Of a stretch of 5,618 nucleotides of DNA, positions 1 through 5,618 are shown piece by piece; position 1 is the first letter of the stretch, and each line of letters begins with the position of its first letter. Where the stretch lies: the NCBI GenBank assembly GCA_003647385.1, contig QMMT01000164.1, positions 1 to 5,618 on the forward strand, given 5' to 3'. The notes beneath the pieces were generated by a model. The model saw only the letters and a program-made list of their open reading frames with translations. It was not told where the DNA came from and made no database searches. The translations under genes were made by a program, and so were the position numbers. The DNA comes from Deltaproteobacteria bacterium. GTDB lineage: Bacteria > Desulfobacterota > Desulfobacteria > Desulfobacterales > Desulfobacteraceae.

Positions 1-1
1 A

Positions 2-67
2 CTCAGTGCATTTGTGGCGGCTATAGCCCTGTTTTATACCATCTATAGTCGCTATCAAATCGACTGA
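2..67 (+). CDS. C-terminal end of a possible membrane protein (partial)
   Basis: The second frame is open from the left edge to a TGA at 65-67 and encodes 21 residues: a hydrophobic stretch (AFVAAIALFYTIY) followed by a short polar tail with one Arg and a final Asp. This looks like a last transmembrane helix with a short tail, as at the end of many permeases. The other two plus-strand frames hit stops within 48 bases. Only 66 bases are visible, so the family cannot be named, and a chance open frame remains possible. If real, the gene runs in the same direction as the operon and stops 42 bases before its -35 element. Confidence 0.42.
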   Translation, partial: LSAFVAAIALFYTIYSRYQID

Positions 68-108
68 AAGAATCATTCTTATTCCCTTTGAAGAAATCAA
101 AATCATAC

Positions 109-137
109 TTGACATTATAAAACAAATATGAGATAGT
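109..137 (+). promoter_or_regulatory. Sigma70-type promoter of the operon
   Basis: A perfect -35 hexamer TTGACA lies at 109-114, followed by a 17-bp spacer and a -10 element GATAGT at 132-137 (4 of 6 match to TATAAT). The predicted start site is near 144, giving a leader of about 54 bases before the ATG at 198. The -10 and start site lie inside the large inverted repeat at 133-176. Other -10-like hexamers further down (TATGAT at 166-171, TATACT at 174-179) lack a -35 at proper spacing. It is the only convincing promoter seen ahead of the five genes. The call is by eye against consensus. Confidence 0.65.
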
Positions 138-176
138 ATCATATATGGTAATTAATCGTACCATATATGATACTAT
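133..176. promoter_or_regulatory. Perfect 18-bp inverted repeat, probable repressor operator
   Basis: The left arm, 133-150 (ATAGTATCATATATGGTA), is exactly reverse-complementary to the right arm, 159-176, across an 8-nt spacer (ATTAATCG). Each arm is itself nearly palindromic: the core CATATATG is a perfect palindrome, and the surrounding 14-mer TATCATATATGGTA differs from its own reverse complement at only one symmetric pair. The site could therefore hold two protein dimers about 22 bp (roughly two helical turns) apart. It covers the -10 element and predicted start site, so a bound protein should block transcription. The IclR protein encoded two genes downstream is the natural candidate, by inference. 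No T-run follows the right arm, which argues against a terminator. Confidence 0.75.
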
Positions 177-188
177 ACTTAAATCATG

Positions 189-193
189 AGAGG
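189..193 (+). promoter_or_regulatory. Ribosome binding site deciding the synthetase start
   Basis: AGAGG sits 4 bases before the ATG at 198. The ATG at 186 has no Shine-Dalgarno-like sequence upstream and would place AGAGG inside the coding region. The ATG at 195 is only 1 base from it. The start at 198 is therefore preferred, although the spacing is on the short side. Confidence 0.55.
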
Positions 194-197
194 TATG

Positions 198-2291
198 ATG
201 AAGCATTTTTTCTACCCATCAGCTATAGCAGTTTTTGGCGTGGGTTCCGGTTCTTCCAATTTAGCCAAGAATATCATTCATAATTGTCTGGAAATGGGTT
301 ATACGGGTAATATCCTACCGGTGGGGAAAAATCCGGGTGTGGTTTTCGATAAAAAAATAATAACGAACCCCGAAGATTTGCCTGCGAATATTGACCTTGC
401 GGTGATCTTAGTTCCTTCACATCTTGTGGGAAAATATCTGGATGTCTGTGGTAGTAAAGGCATTCGCCACGCCGTTATTTCGACTGGTGGATATCGTGAA
501 TTTATAGAAATAAACAACTCAGCGGAAGTTACCCTTCTTGAAACCGCAAAGCGTCATGGAATCAGATTTATCGGACCGAACTGCATCGGGATTATAAATA
601 CAGGATCAGGACTCTGCACTCCATTTAACCCAATTAATACTAAAAATTTCAAAAAAGGCACTGCAAGCATAATTGCTCAAAGTGGCGGTGTGGCCAATCA
701 GGTTGCTCATTCTTTTTCAGATGAGCATATCGGCTTTTCAAAGATAATGAGTATTGGAAACAAGCTGGATTTAGATGAAATAGATTTTATTGAGTATCTG
801 ATGGATGATGAGGATACTAAGCAAATACATCTCTATCTGGAAAGCATTGATAATGGAAGAAAGCTGATGGAGGCAGCTAAAAAATCCACAAAACCCATTG
901 TTATTCTCAAATCAAATGTAAGCCGGACAGCATCTGAAGTAGCCAAATCCCACACGGCGGCATTGTCTAACAATGATCGTATCGTAGAAGGTGCTCTGAA
1001 GCAGGCAGGTATCATTAGAGTAAATACTATTCATGAAATGACCGTCTGTGCCAAAGCACTTCGTTTACCTGAATTAAGGGGGAATAGACTGGTCGCCATA
1101 TCCCTTTCAGGAGGTTTTTCCGTAATGCTTGGAGATGCGTGTGAAAAACATGGTTTTACATGTCCTGCTTTACCTGAATCACTTATTCATAAAATAGAAA
1201 GCTTCAGGAGAGGGGGTGTGATCCGAATGACAAATCCTATGGATTTCGGAGATATTCACTCCATAGAGGCTTTGATTTTTGCTCTTAAGGAGTGCCTTGC
1301 CCTTGATAATATTGATGGCATGGTACTCTCAATTATGTATGGACCGGAAATAGCCAAAATGTTTGGCAAAGAGATGACCAAGCTTGATAAGCTTCTGGAC
1401 ATCTTTACCCAGATAAGCAAAGAGGCCAATAAACCGATAGGACTCAGTTTTTTTGCAGAACGACGTTACATCGAGCAGTTAAAAGCTGTAAATACATTCC
1501 CCGTGTTTAATGATCCTGAAGAAAGTGTTCTTGCAATCAAAATGCTTTGGGATTACTCCCGCAGGAAGCTTATAAAGCAAAAAAGTGGAAAAGATGAACA
1601 ATCGCGCATACAATTTAAAGAAAACAGAAGCATAATAAATGAACGATCGGCTCTTTCCGAATACGAATCTAAACAATTCCTATCATCATACAAAATACCG
1701 GTTACAAGAGAGATACAGGTTACAAACAAAGTATCTCTTATTGAAGCAGCCAAAATAATTGGATACCCAATTGTATTAAAAGGATGTTCACCTGATATTT
1801 TGCATAAAACAGAAAAAAATTTAATTAGTGTAAACATTAGAAATGAAGACGAAGCACTGATAGCTTTTAGAAAAATATCTTCCAGAATGAACGGAACTGA
1901 AAGTAGCATTCTGGTTCAGGAAATGGTCAAGGGAAAACAAGAACTGGTAGTAGGGTTAATAAATGATCCTCACTTTGGTCCGTGTGTTATGTTTGGGCTT
2001 GGAGGAATATTTGCCGAAATTTTAAAGGATGTTTCTTTCAGAGTAGCCCCCCTGGACCCCTGTGATGCATTGGAGATGATAAATGAAATCAAAGGGGTTA
2101 AAATTCTGGGTGCTGTTCGTGGAATGGAAGCTGTTGATATGAATATATTAACAGACATCTTGATAACTATAGGAAAAATCGGCATGGAAAATGAAAATAT
2201 CAAAGAAATCGATATTAATCCGCTGATTATATCAGGAAACAAACCGGTTGCAGTTGATGCCCTGATTGTATTGAAAGAACCACAGGAATAG
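198..2291 (+). CDS. Fused ADP (NDP)-forming acyl-CoA synthetase / acetate--CoA ligase
   Basis: Expected reaction: acyl-CoA + ADP + phosphate to or from carboxylate + ATP + CoA, in the cytoplasm, through phosphohistidine intermediates. The 697-residue length fits the single-chain alpha-beta fusion of this family. Residues are numbered from the ATG at 198. An N-terminal Rossmann CoA-binding domain begins FFYPSAIAVFGVGS (4-17). The succinyl-CoA-ligase-like region has GPNCIGI (126-132), AQSGG (160-164) and YLESI (213-217), whose Glu 215 matches the conserved active-site Glu. KSHTAAL (250-256) carries His 252, the expected phosphohistidine. After a Lys/Arg-rich linker (about 452-480), an ATP-grasp domain starts near 484, with GYPIVLKG (522-529), SPDILHKT (531-538; His 536 is probably the second active-site His), FGLGGI (599-604) and EIDINPL (670-676). 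Oddly, HKTEKNL replaces the usual HKSxxGGV. Acyl specificity cannot be read. It is the first gene of the operon, 6 bases before the regulator; the alternative start at 186 would add four residues. Confidence 0.94.
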   Translation: MKHFFYPSAIAVFGVGSGSSNLAKNIIHNCLEMGYTGNILPVGKNPGVVFDKKIITNPEDLPANIDLAVILVPSHLVGKYLDVCGSKGIRHAVISTGGYREFIEINNSAEVTLLETAKRHGIRFIGPNCIGIINTGSGLCTPFNPINTKNFKKGTASIIAQSGGVANQVAHSFSDEHIGFSKIMSIGNKLDLDEIDFIEYLMDDEDTKQIHLYLESIDNGRKLMEAAKKSTKPIVILKSNVSRTASEVAKSHTAALSNNDRIVEGALKQAGIIRVNTIHEMTVCAKALRLPELRGNRLVAISLSGGFSVMLGDACEKHGFTCPALPESLIHKIESFRRGGVIRMTNPMDFGDIHSIEALIFALKECLALDNIDGMVLSIMYGPEIAKMFGKEMTKLDKLLDIFTQISKEANKPIGLSFFAERRYIEQLKAVNTFPVFNDPEESVLAIKMLWDYSRRKLIKQKSGKDEQSRIQFKENRSIINERSALSEYESKQFLSSYKIPVTREIQVTNKVSLIEAAKIIGYPIVLKGCSPDILHKTEKNLISVNIRNEDEALIAFRKISSRMNGTESSILVQEMVKGKQELVVGLINDPHFGPCVMFGLGGIFAEILKDVSFRVAPLDPCDALEMINEIKGVKILGAVRGMEAVDMNILTDILITIGKIGMENENIKEIDINPLIISGNKPVAVDALIVLKEPQE

Positions 2292-2297
2292 GAAATT

Positions 2298-3071
2298 ATG
2301 AAACAAATAACTTCACCCCGTACAACAGCAGTAGACAGAGCCATTGATGTGATCGAGCTTTTGTCGGAAAACGAAGGAACATTATCCCTCTCGCAGATCA
2401 TGACCGAGCTGGATATTCCAAAACAATCCCTTATCCGGATACTGCATACTTTATGTGTCAGGGGGATTATAGATAAGGCTGAAAAAAGAGGATTTTACCG
2501 GCTGGGAATGAACCTTTTATTCACAGAAAACCACCTTCAGGATAAAATAAACCTGCGTTCAATTGCCTGGCCTTTTATGCAGGAATTATCCAAAACAGTT
2601 CGTAAAACAATTGAACTGTCAATCCTTGATCGGGATCAGCTTGTCTGTATCGACCGTATACAGGGGAATGAGAGTGTTAATATCTATTCCCGCATTGGCA
2701 GCGTATATCCTTATTTCCATGCTGTCAGTGTGGGCAAAGTATATCTGGCTCAAATGGATTCTGACAAGAGAAAAGAGAGTTTAAAAAAGATCGGACTTCC
2801 TGCTGTAACAGAAAAAACCATAACCGACGCCAGTATATTAGAAAAAGAACTGCAGAAAGTTAAAAGAAATGGGTTTGCCTTTGAAAATCAGGAGCTACGT
2901 AAAGGCGTTCGGAGGGTAGCGGCTCCCATATATGATAAAACAAATAAGATTGCAGGATGCATCAGTATTGCCGCTCCCATTTTTAGTTTTGATCTGGATG
3001 ATGCCCACAGGCTGGGAATGATGGTAAAAGAGACAGCCCATGGAATATCTAAAAGCATCGGCAAGAATTGA
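2298..3071 (+). CDS. IclR-family transcriptional regulator
   Basis: A cytoplasmic DNA-binding protein of 257 residues, the normal family length. An N-terminal winged helix-turn-helix (about 8-70) begins TAVDRAIDVIELLSE, with the recognition region around LDIPKQSLIRILHTL (38-52) and the wing ending in GFYRLG (65-70). The C-terminal effector domain (about 85-250) has the family hallmarks: FHAVSVGKVYLA (140-151), then GVRRVAAPIYD (203-213) and ISIAAPIF (222-229). IclR proteins act as repressors or activators and typically sense small organic or aromatic acids, so this one probably controls the surrounding operon; the inverted repeat over the promoter is the likely target (inference). It sits inside the operon rather than divergent from it, which would give autoregulation. 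AGGAA at 2284-2288, 9 bases upstream and within the end of the previous gene, supports the ATG at 2298. The effector is unknown. Confidence 0.95.
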   Translation: MKQITSPRTTAVDRAIDVIELLSENEGTLSLSQIMTELDIPKQSLIRILHTLCVRGIIDKAEKRGFYRLGMNLLFTENHLQDKINLRSIAWPFMQELSKTVRKTIELSILDRDQLVCIDRIQGNESVNIYSRIGSVYPYFHAVSVGKVYLAQMDSDKRKESLKKIGLPAVTEKTITDASILEKELQKVKRNGFAFENQELRKGVRRVAAPIYDKTNKIAGCISIAAPIFSFDLDDAHRLGMMVKETAHGISKSIGKN

Positions 3072-3089
3072 GTCTATATTTGATTGTTT

Positions 3090-3095
3090 AAGGAA
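3090..3095 (+). promoter_or_regulatory. Ribosome binding site deciding the start of the first phosphotransacylase-like gene
   Basis: AAGGAA lies 7 bases before the ATG at 3103. An in-frame upstream ATG at 3040 lies within the 3' end of the iclR-type gene and would add 21 residues with no counterpart in the family, so 3103 is taken as the start. Confidence 0.7.
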
Positions 3096-3102
3096 ATCGT
3101 TT

Positions 3103-3993
3103 ATGTATCGAAATTTTATAGAGATCGAAAAAAAAGCCCTGAAGCTTGGCCCGAAACCGGTTGCTGTTCTCTTTCCTGACAGCCCTGATGTAATAAAGGC
3201 TGTTATCGAAGGTGCAGATAAGGGATTGATTAAGCCGATATTAGTAGGGGATCGCACCAAAATTGAAATGATTACTCAGCAATTCAATATAAAGCTTGAT
3301 GATTTTAAAATTATTGATGAAAAAGAACCGCAAAAAGCTTCTGACAAATGTATTGACATGGCAAGAACAGGAATAGTTGCATTTGTTGTAAAGGGTAATA
3401 TTATAACAAGTTATCTTTATCGTTCACTTATCAGACACACCAAAACGAACACTCCTGACCAGACCCCCTGTACTTTGTGCTTTCACCAGGCAGATAATAT
3501 TAAAAAAGTGTTTATCATAACTGATCCAGGTGTAAATATTAATCCCGACGTTTCCATAAAAAGAAAAATTTTAAACAATGCTGTCAATGCTCAACATCGG
3601 ATGGGCTGTAAAAATCCAAAAATCATGATCATTTCAGCAGATCACATTAGTGGTTCCAAAGCAAAAAAGCAAAATGAGACAGATATTCTTCGACAGCTTG
3701 CTAAGGACAACAAAATGGGGGAATGTCGTCTCTCCAACACCAAAAACCTTAATTCTGAGTTCCCGAATCACAGGGTAGAGACAGACGATTTTCCAGATAT
3801 TTTTCTTGTTCCCAATATTGATGCAGGCAATATTCTGGTAAAAAGTATTGATCATTTAGGCGGAGGCGTTCGGCAATGCGTGACAGTCGGCGGCGATATC
3901 ACTGTTTTAACGCCCTCCCGCTCGGACAGATCTGCAGACAGAATACTAAATCTTTCTTTAGGTGTTATTCTCTCTGAACCGGGAGGTGTATGA
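3103..3993 (+). CDS. Phosphate acyltransferase (Ptb/Pta-like) protein, first of a tandem pair
   Basis: A protein of 296 residues, the usual size of phosphate butyryltransferases, which exchange CoA for phosphate on a short acyl group. Visible family motifs: VAVLFPDSPDVIKAV (20-34), GLIKPILVGDRTKI (41-54), VVKGNIIT (95-102, the MKGxxxT-like motif), TDPGVNINPD (140-149), KNPKIMIISAD (170-180), DIFLVPNIDAGNILVK (232-247) and PSRSD (271-275). Ser 272, Arg 273 and Asp 279 align with the Ser-Arg pair and Asp known as active-site residues in Methanosarcina thermophila Pta. Odd point: the stretch between the acidic-Ser motif and DIFL (about 200-230, with GECRLSNTKNLNSEF) is shortened and lacks the family's usual GPLxxD-type sequence. 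It begins 31 bases after the regulator, and its stop overlaps the start of a second family member. It may be an ordinary phosphotransacylase or one half of a heteromer; the acyl substrate is unknown, and no acyl kinase gene is in view. Confidence 0.84.
   Translation: MYRNFIEIEKKALKLGPKPVAVLFPDSPDVIKAVIEGADKGLIKPILVGDRTKIEMITQQFNIKLDDFKIIDEKEPQKASDKCIDMARTGIVAFVVKGNIITSYLYRSLIRHTKTNTPDQTPCTLCFHQADNIKKVFIITDPGVNINPDVSIKRKILNNAVNAQHRMGCKNPKIMIISADHISGSKAKKQNETDILRQLAKDNKMGECRLSNTKNLNSEFPNHRVETDDFPDIFLVPNIDAGNILVKSIDHLGGGVRQCVTVGGDITVLTPSRSDRSADRILNLSLGVILSEPGGV
3982..3987 (+). promoter_or_regulatory. Strong ribosome binding site for the second phosphotransacylase-like gene
   Basis: GGAGGT within the last codons of the preceding gene lies 5 bases before the ATG at 3993 but only 2 bases before the ATG at 3990. 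The later ATG is therefore preferred, giving a TGATG stop-start overlap and probable translational coupling. It is the strongest Shine-Dalgarno match in the window. Confidence 0.7.
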
Positions 3994-4874
3994 TGGAATC
4001 TTTTCATATTAAAAACATCTTAAAACTTGCCCAAAGAAAAAAAAGAAAAAGAATAATTGTAGCAGGAAATTATAACAGCGCTACCGTGGACGCTGTTTTA
4101 CAGTCTCAAAAGATGGGCTTTGGTGATCCAATATTTTGTGGAAAAGAATTTTTAGTATTAAAAACAAAAGAGACTATAGTCTTTGATAATTGTGATGCAG
4201 CCTGTGCCCTTGAAAAGGCAGTTGATATGGTCAATAATAACGAAGCTGATATCCTGCTGAATACAAGCCCTTTAACATCTAAATTTTTACAGCTTGTAGC
4301 CGGAACAAATAATTCAAATTCCCAGGTCATGAATTATATCAGTATATTCAGCGCACCAAAAGAGCACCGCCTCACTTTGTTCACAGATACGCTTATCAAC
4401 CCAGATCCCGGAATAAAGGGAAAAATTGAAATCATTAACAATTCAATACCTGTTGCCAGTATTTTGGGAATAAAGAATCCTAACATTGCTGCATTAGCAC
4501 CAGTTGAGTTTGTTAATCCTGCAATAAGATCTACCATGGATGCTGCCATTCTTTCCAAGATGTCCCAGCGCAGTCAATTTGGCAAAAATGTGGCAGTTGA
4601 AGGACCTCTTGCCATGGATAATGCAGAATCAGCCATTGCTGCAAAGCAGAAAGGCGTTGAAAGCATTGTTCCTGGTAATGTGGATATTTATCTATTTCCG
4701 GATGTTGAATCGGCAAATATAACAGCCCAGTTTTTATCTTTTGTGTTTCAGGTCAAACTTTGCGGTATCCTGACAGGCACTGGGATACCTGTAATTATTC
4801 AATCTTCATTGGAGCAGAATAATTCATGGATTTATAATATTGCTCTATCAGTATTAATGTTAAAGGCAGATTGA
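3993..4874 (+). CDS. Divergent phosphate acyltransferase (Ptb/Pta-like) protein, second of the pair
   Basis: A cytoplasmic protein of 293 residues, similar in length and layout to its neighbour. Recognisable family parts: a basic N-terminus followed by RIIVAGNYNSATVDAV (20-35), LGIKNPNIAALAPVEFVN (158-175), VEGPLAMDNAESA (202-214, well conserved) and VDIYLFPDVESAN (230-242). Motifs expected for catalysis are altered. The MKG region reads LLNTSPLTS (88-96), without Lys-Gly. In the C-terminal motif QSSLEQNNSWIYNIAL (270-285), Ser 271 remains, but the following Arg is Ser 272 and the later Asp is Ser 278. It is therefore doubtful that it works alone as a phosphotransacylase. The one-base overlap with the preceding gene suggests matched production and a joint complex. 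Possible roles are non-catalytic partner, half-site contributor or repurposed enzyme. Family membership is fairly sure; activity is not. Confidence 0.82.
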   Translation: MESFHIKNILKLAQRKKRKRIIVAGNYNSATVDAVLQSQKMGFGDPIFCGKEFLVLKTKETIVFDNCDAACALEKAVDMVNNNEADILLNTSPLTSKFLQLVAGTNNSNSQVMNYISIFSAPKEHRLTLFTDTLINPDPGIKGKIEIINNSIPVASILGIKNPNIAALAPVEFVNPAIRSTMDAAILSKMSQRSQFGKNVAVEGPLAMDNAESAIAAKQKGVESIVPGNVDIYLFPDVESANITAQFLSFVFQVKLCGILTGTGIPVIIQSSLEQNNSWIYNIALSVLMLKAD

Positions 4875-4879
4875 TAATT

Positions 4880-5618
4880 ATGAAACTGATATGTGAAAAT
4901 CTTGAAAAACAATATCAAGAATTTGACGATTTGGTTTCCGTGCTGAATAAAAAACAATGGCATGATAAAACACCTTTTTTCCACTGGACTATATTTGACC
5001 AGGTCGCTCATATTGCCTTTTTTGATCATGAAGCATTGCTGTCCATTGAGAGTCCCGGCAAATTCATGGAACGTGCTAAAGGTGTTATTTCGGTTATTAT
5101 GTCCGGTAAAAGCTGGCGCGCTTATACCAATTCACTGCTGGGTACTGATGATCCATCAGAACTTTTGAATCTCTGGCGGGATATTCGCAGCCGGCTCCTT
5201 TCACGGCTGATCAAAATGTCTTCTGAAGATCGAGTGAGCTGGTATGGGCCTGATATGAGTGCGCTTTCTTTTGCCACCGCCCGTTTGATGGAGACCTGGG
5301 CTCATTCCCAGGACGTCCTTGATTTACTGAAAATAAAGAGAGTGAATGGGACAGAACTCTTTCACATAGCCCATATCGGGGTAACGACTTTTAACTGGAG
5401 CTTCATTATAAAAAAGTTGGAGGCTCCAAATATTAAGCCCCGTATTGAGTTGACAGGACCTTCTGGTGAATTTTGGAACTGGGGTGAACCAGATGCTTTG
5501 GAACTGGTCTGGGGAAGTGCCCAAGATTTTTGCATGGTGGTCACCCAAAGGCGTAATGTTGCGGATACCGGCCTTAAATGGAGAGGAAAAAATGTTGCAA
5601 AATGGCTCACTATTTCAC
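4880..5618 (+). CDS. TIGR03084 / maleylpyruvate isomerase-like putative metal-binding protein (3' end cut by the window)
   Basis: An open frame from the ATG at 4880 to the window edge gives 246 codons with no stop. Judging from the family's usual size and its closing WLxIxQ-type segment (here KWLTIS, 241-246), perhaps 15-25 residues are missing. The fold suggested is the DinB/mycothiol-dependent maleylpyruvate isomerase four-helix bundle (N-terminal two thirds) followed by a family-specific C-terminal domain with LTGPSGEFWNWG (191-202). Likely metal ligands are His 44 in FDQVAHIAFFDH and Glu 138 plus His 142 in METWAHSQDV; this His / Glu-x3-His spacing matches the zinc ligands of Corynebacterium glutamicum maleylpyruvate isomerase. 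Its reaction is unknown. It starts 5 bases after the preceding stop with only a weak distant AAAGG (4862-4866), so translation probably depends on coupling. Members occur near acyl-CoA metabolism genes in other bacteria (from memory), which agrees with the context here. Confidence 0.83.
   Translation, partial: MKLICENLEKQYQEFDDLVSVLNKKQWHDKTPFFHWTIFDQVAHIAFFDHEALLSIESPGKFMERAKGVISVIMSGKSWRAYTNSLLGTDDPSELLNLWRDIRSRLLSRLIKMSSEDRVSWYGPDMSALSFATARLMETWAHSQDVLDLLKIKRVNGTELFHIAHIGVTTFNWSFIIKKLEAPNIKPRIELTGPSGEFWNWGEPDALELVWGSAQDFCMVVTQRRNVADTGLKWRGKNVAKWLTIS

Noticed and set aside
19..28. Palindrome GGCTATAGCC
   Set aside because: Only 10 bp, without a spacer, inside the probable upstream coding tail, and with no second copy or promoter beside it.
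68..95. Small hairpins (AAGAAT/ATTCTT at 68-80; TTCTT/AAGAA at 76-95) as a terminator for the upstream gene
   Set aside because: Stems are only 5-6 AT-rich pairs, they exclude one another, the first has a 1-nt loop, and no T-run follows.
21..206. Minus-strand open frame of 61 codons across the intergenic region
   Set aside because: It runs antisense over the promoter and inverted repeat, is low-complexity (rich in Tyr, Asp, Ser and Phe), and shows no recognisable domain; a chance frame in AT-rich DNA.
1970..2401. Minus-strand open frame of 143 codons opposite the end of the synthetase gene
   Set aside because: It lies opposite two strongly supported genes and shows no recognisable motif; a shadow of the coding strand.
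2926..2937. 12-base copy of the operator arm core (CCATATATGATA) inside the iclR-type gene
   Set aside because: It encodes the conserved PIYD part of the IclR signature and lacks the second arm, so coding constraint and chance explain it; a weak secondary site cannot be excluded.
3469..3486. CxxC-x-H cluster (CTLCFH) in the first phosphotransacylase-like protein as a metal site
   Set aside because: It falls where the family has a plain beta-strand segment, and no second ligand pair is nearby.
4037..4045. Run of eight A followed by G as a programmed frameshift or phase-variable tract
   Set aside because: The AAAAAAG heptamer is not in the A-AAA-AAG phase with the gene's codons, and the reading frame continues normally into conserved family sequence.

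Overview
This AT-rich bacterial window holds one compact set of five co-directional plus-strand genes behind a single convincing promoter. The tail of an upstream gene enters at the left edge, and the last gene runs off the right edge. Parts of the gene content suggest an anaerobic deltaproteobacterial (Desulfobacterota-like) heterotroph: a fused ADP-forming acyl-CoA synthetase, phosphate acyl/butyryltransferase-like proteins and a TIGR03084-type protein. That placement is inferred from gene content only; no taxonomic marker is present.

Layout. Bases 1-67 can be read as the end of a membrane protein (one hydrophobic helix, a short charged tail, then a stop). Bases 68-197 are intergenic. They carry a sigma70-type promoter (TTGACA, 17 bp, GATAGT) whose -10 element and predicted start site lie inside a perfect 18-bp inverted repeat with an 8-nt spacer, an arrangement typical of a repressor operator. 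Then follow: (1) a fused two-domain NDP-forming acyl-CoA synthetase (198-2291); (2) an IclR-family regulator (2298-3071); (3) a phosphate acyltransferase-like protein (3103-3993); (4) a second, divergent phosphate acyltransferase-like protein (3993-4874), whose start overlaps the stop of the third gene by one base; (5) a TIGR03084/maleylpyruvate-isomerase-like putative metal-binding protein (4880 to beyond the end). Gaps are 6, 31, -1 and 5 nt and I see no terminator between genes, so all five are probably one transcript.

How the genes may work together. The synthetase interconverts an acyl-CoA plus ADP and phosphate with the free acid, ATP and CoA. A phosphotransacylase would convert an acyl-CoA and phosphate to an acyl phosphate. 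The IclR protein is the likely local switch and would respond to an organic acid or aromatic effector, possibly through the large inverted repeat. The operon therefore looks devoted to activating, or recovering energy from, a particular carboxylic acid; its identity cannot be read from the sequence.

The most unusual point is the tandem phosphotransacylase-like pair. The two proteins have lost different parts of the family's conserved motifs. The first keeps the KG motif and the C-terminal Ser-Arg/Asp catalytic set but lacks the GPLA-type motif; the second keeps that motif but has replaced Arg and Asp with Ser and lost the KG motif. An obligate heteromer with divided active-site duties, or a pair repurposed for another reaction, would explain this. 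I see no defence system, mobile element, CRISPR array or RNA gene.
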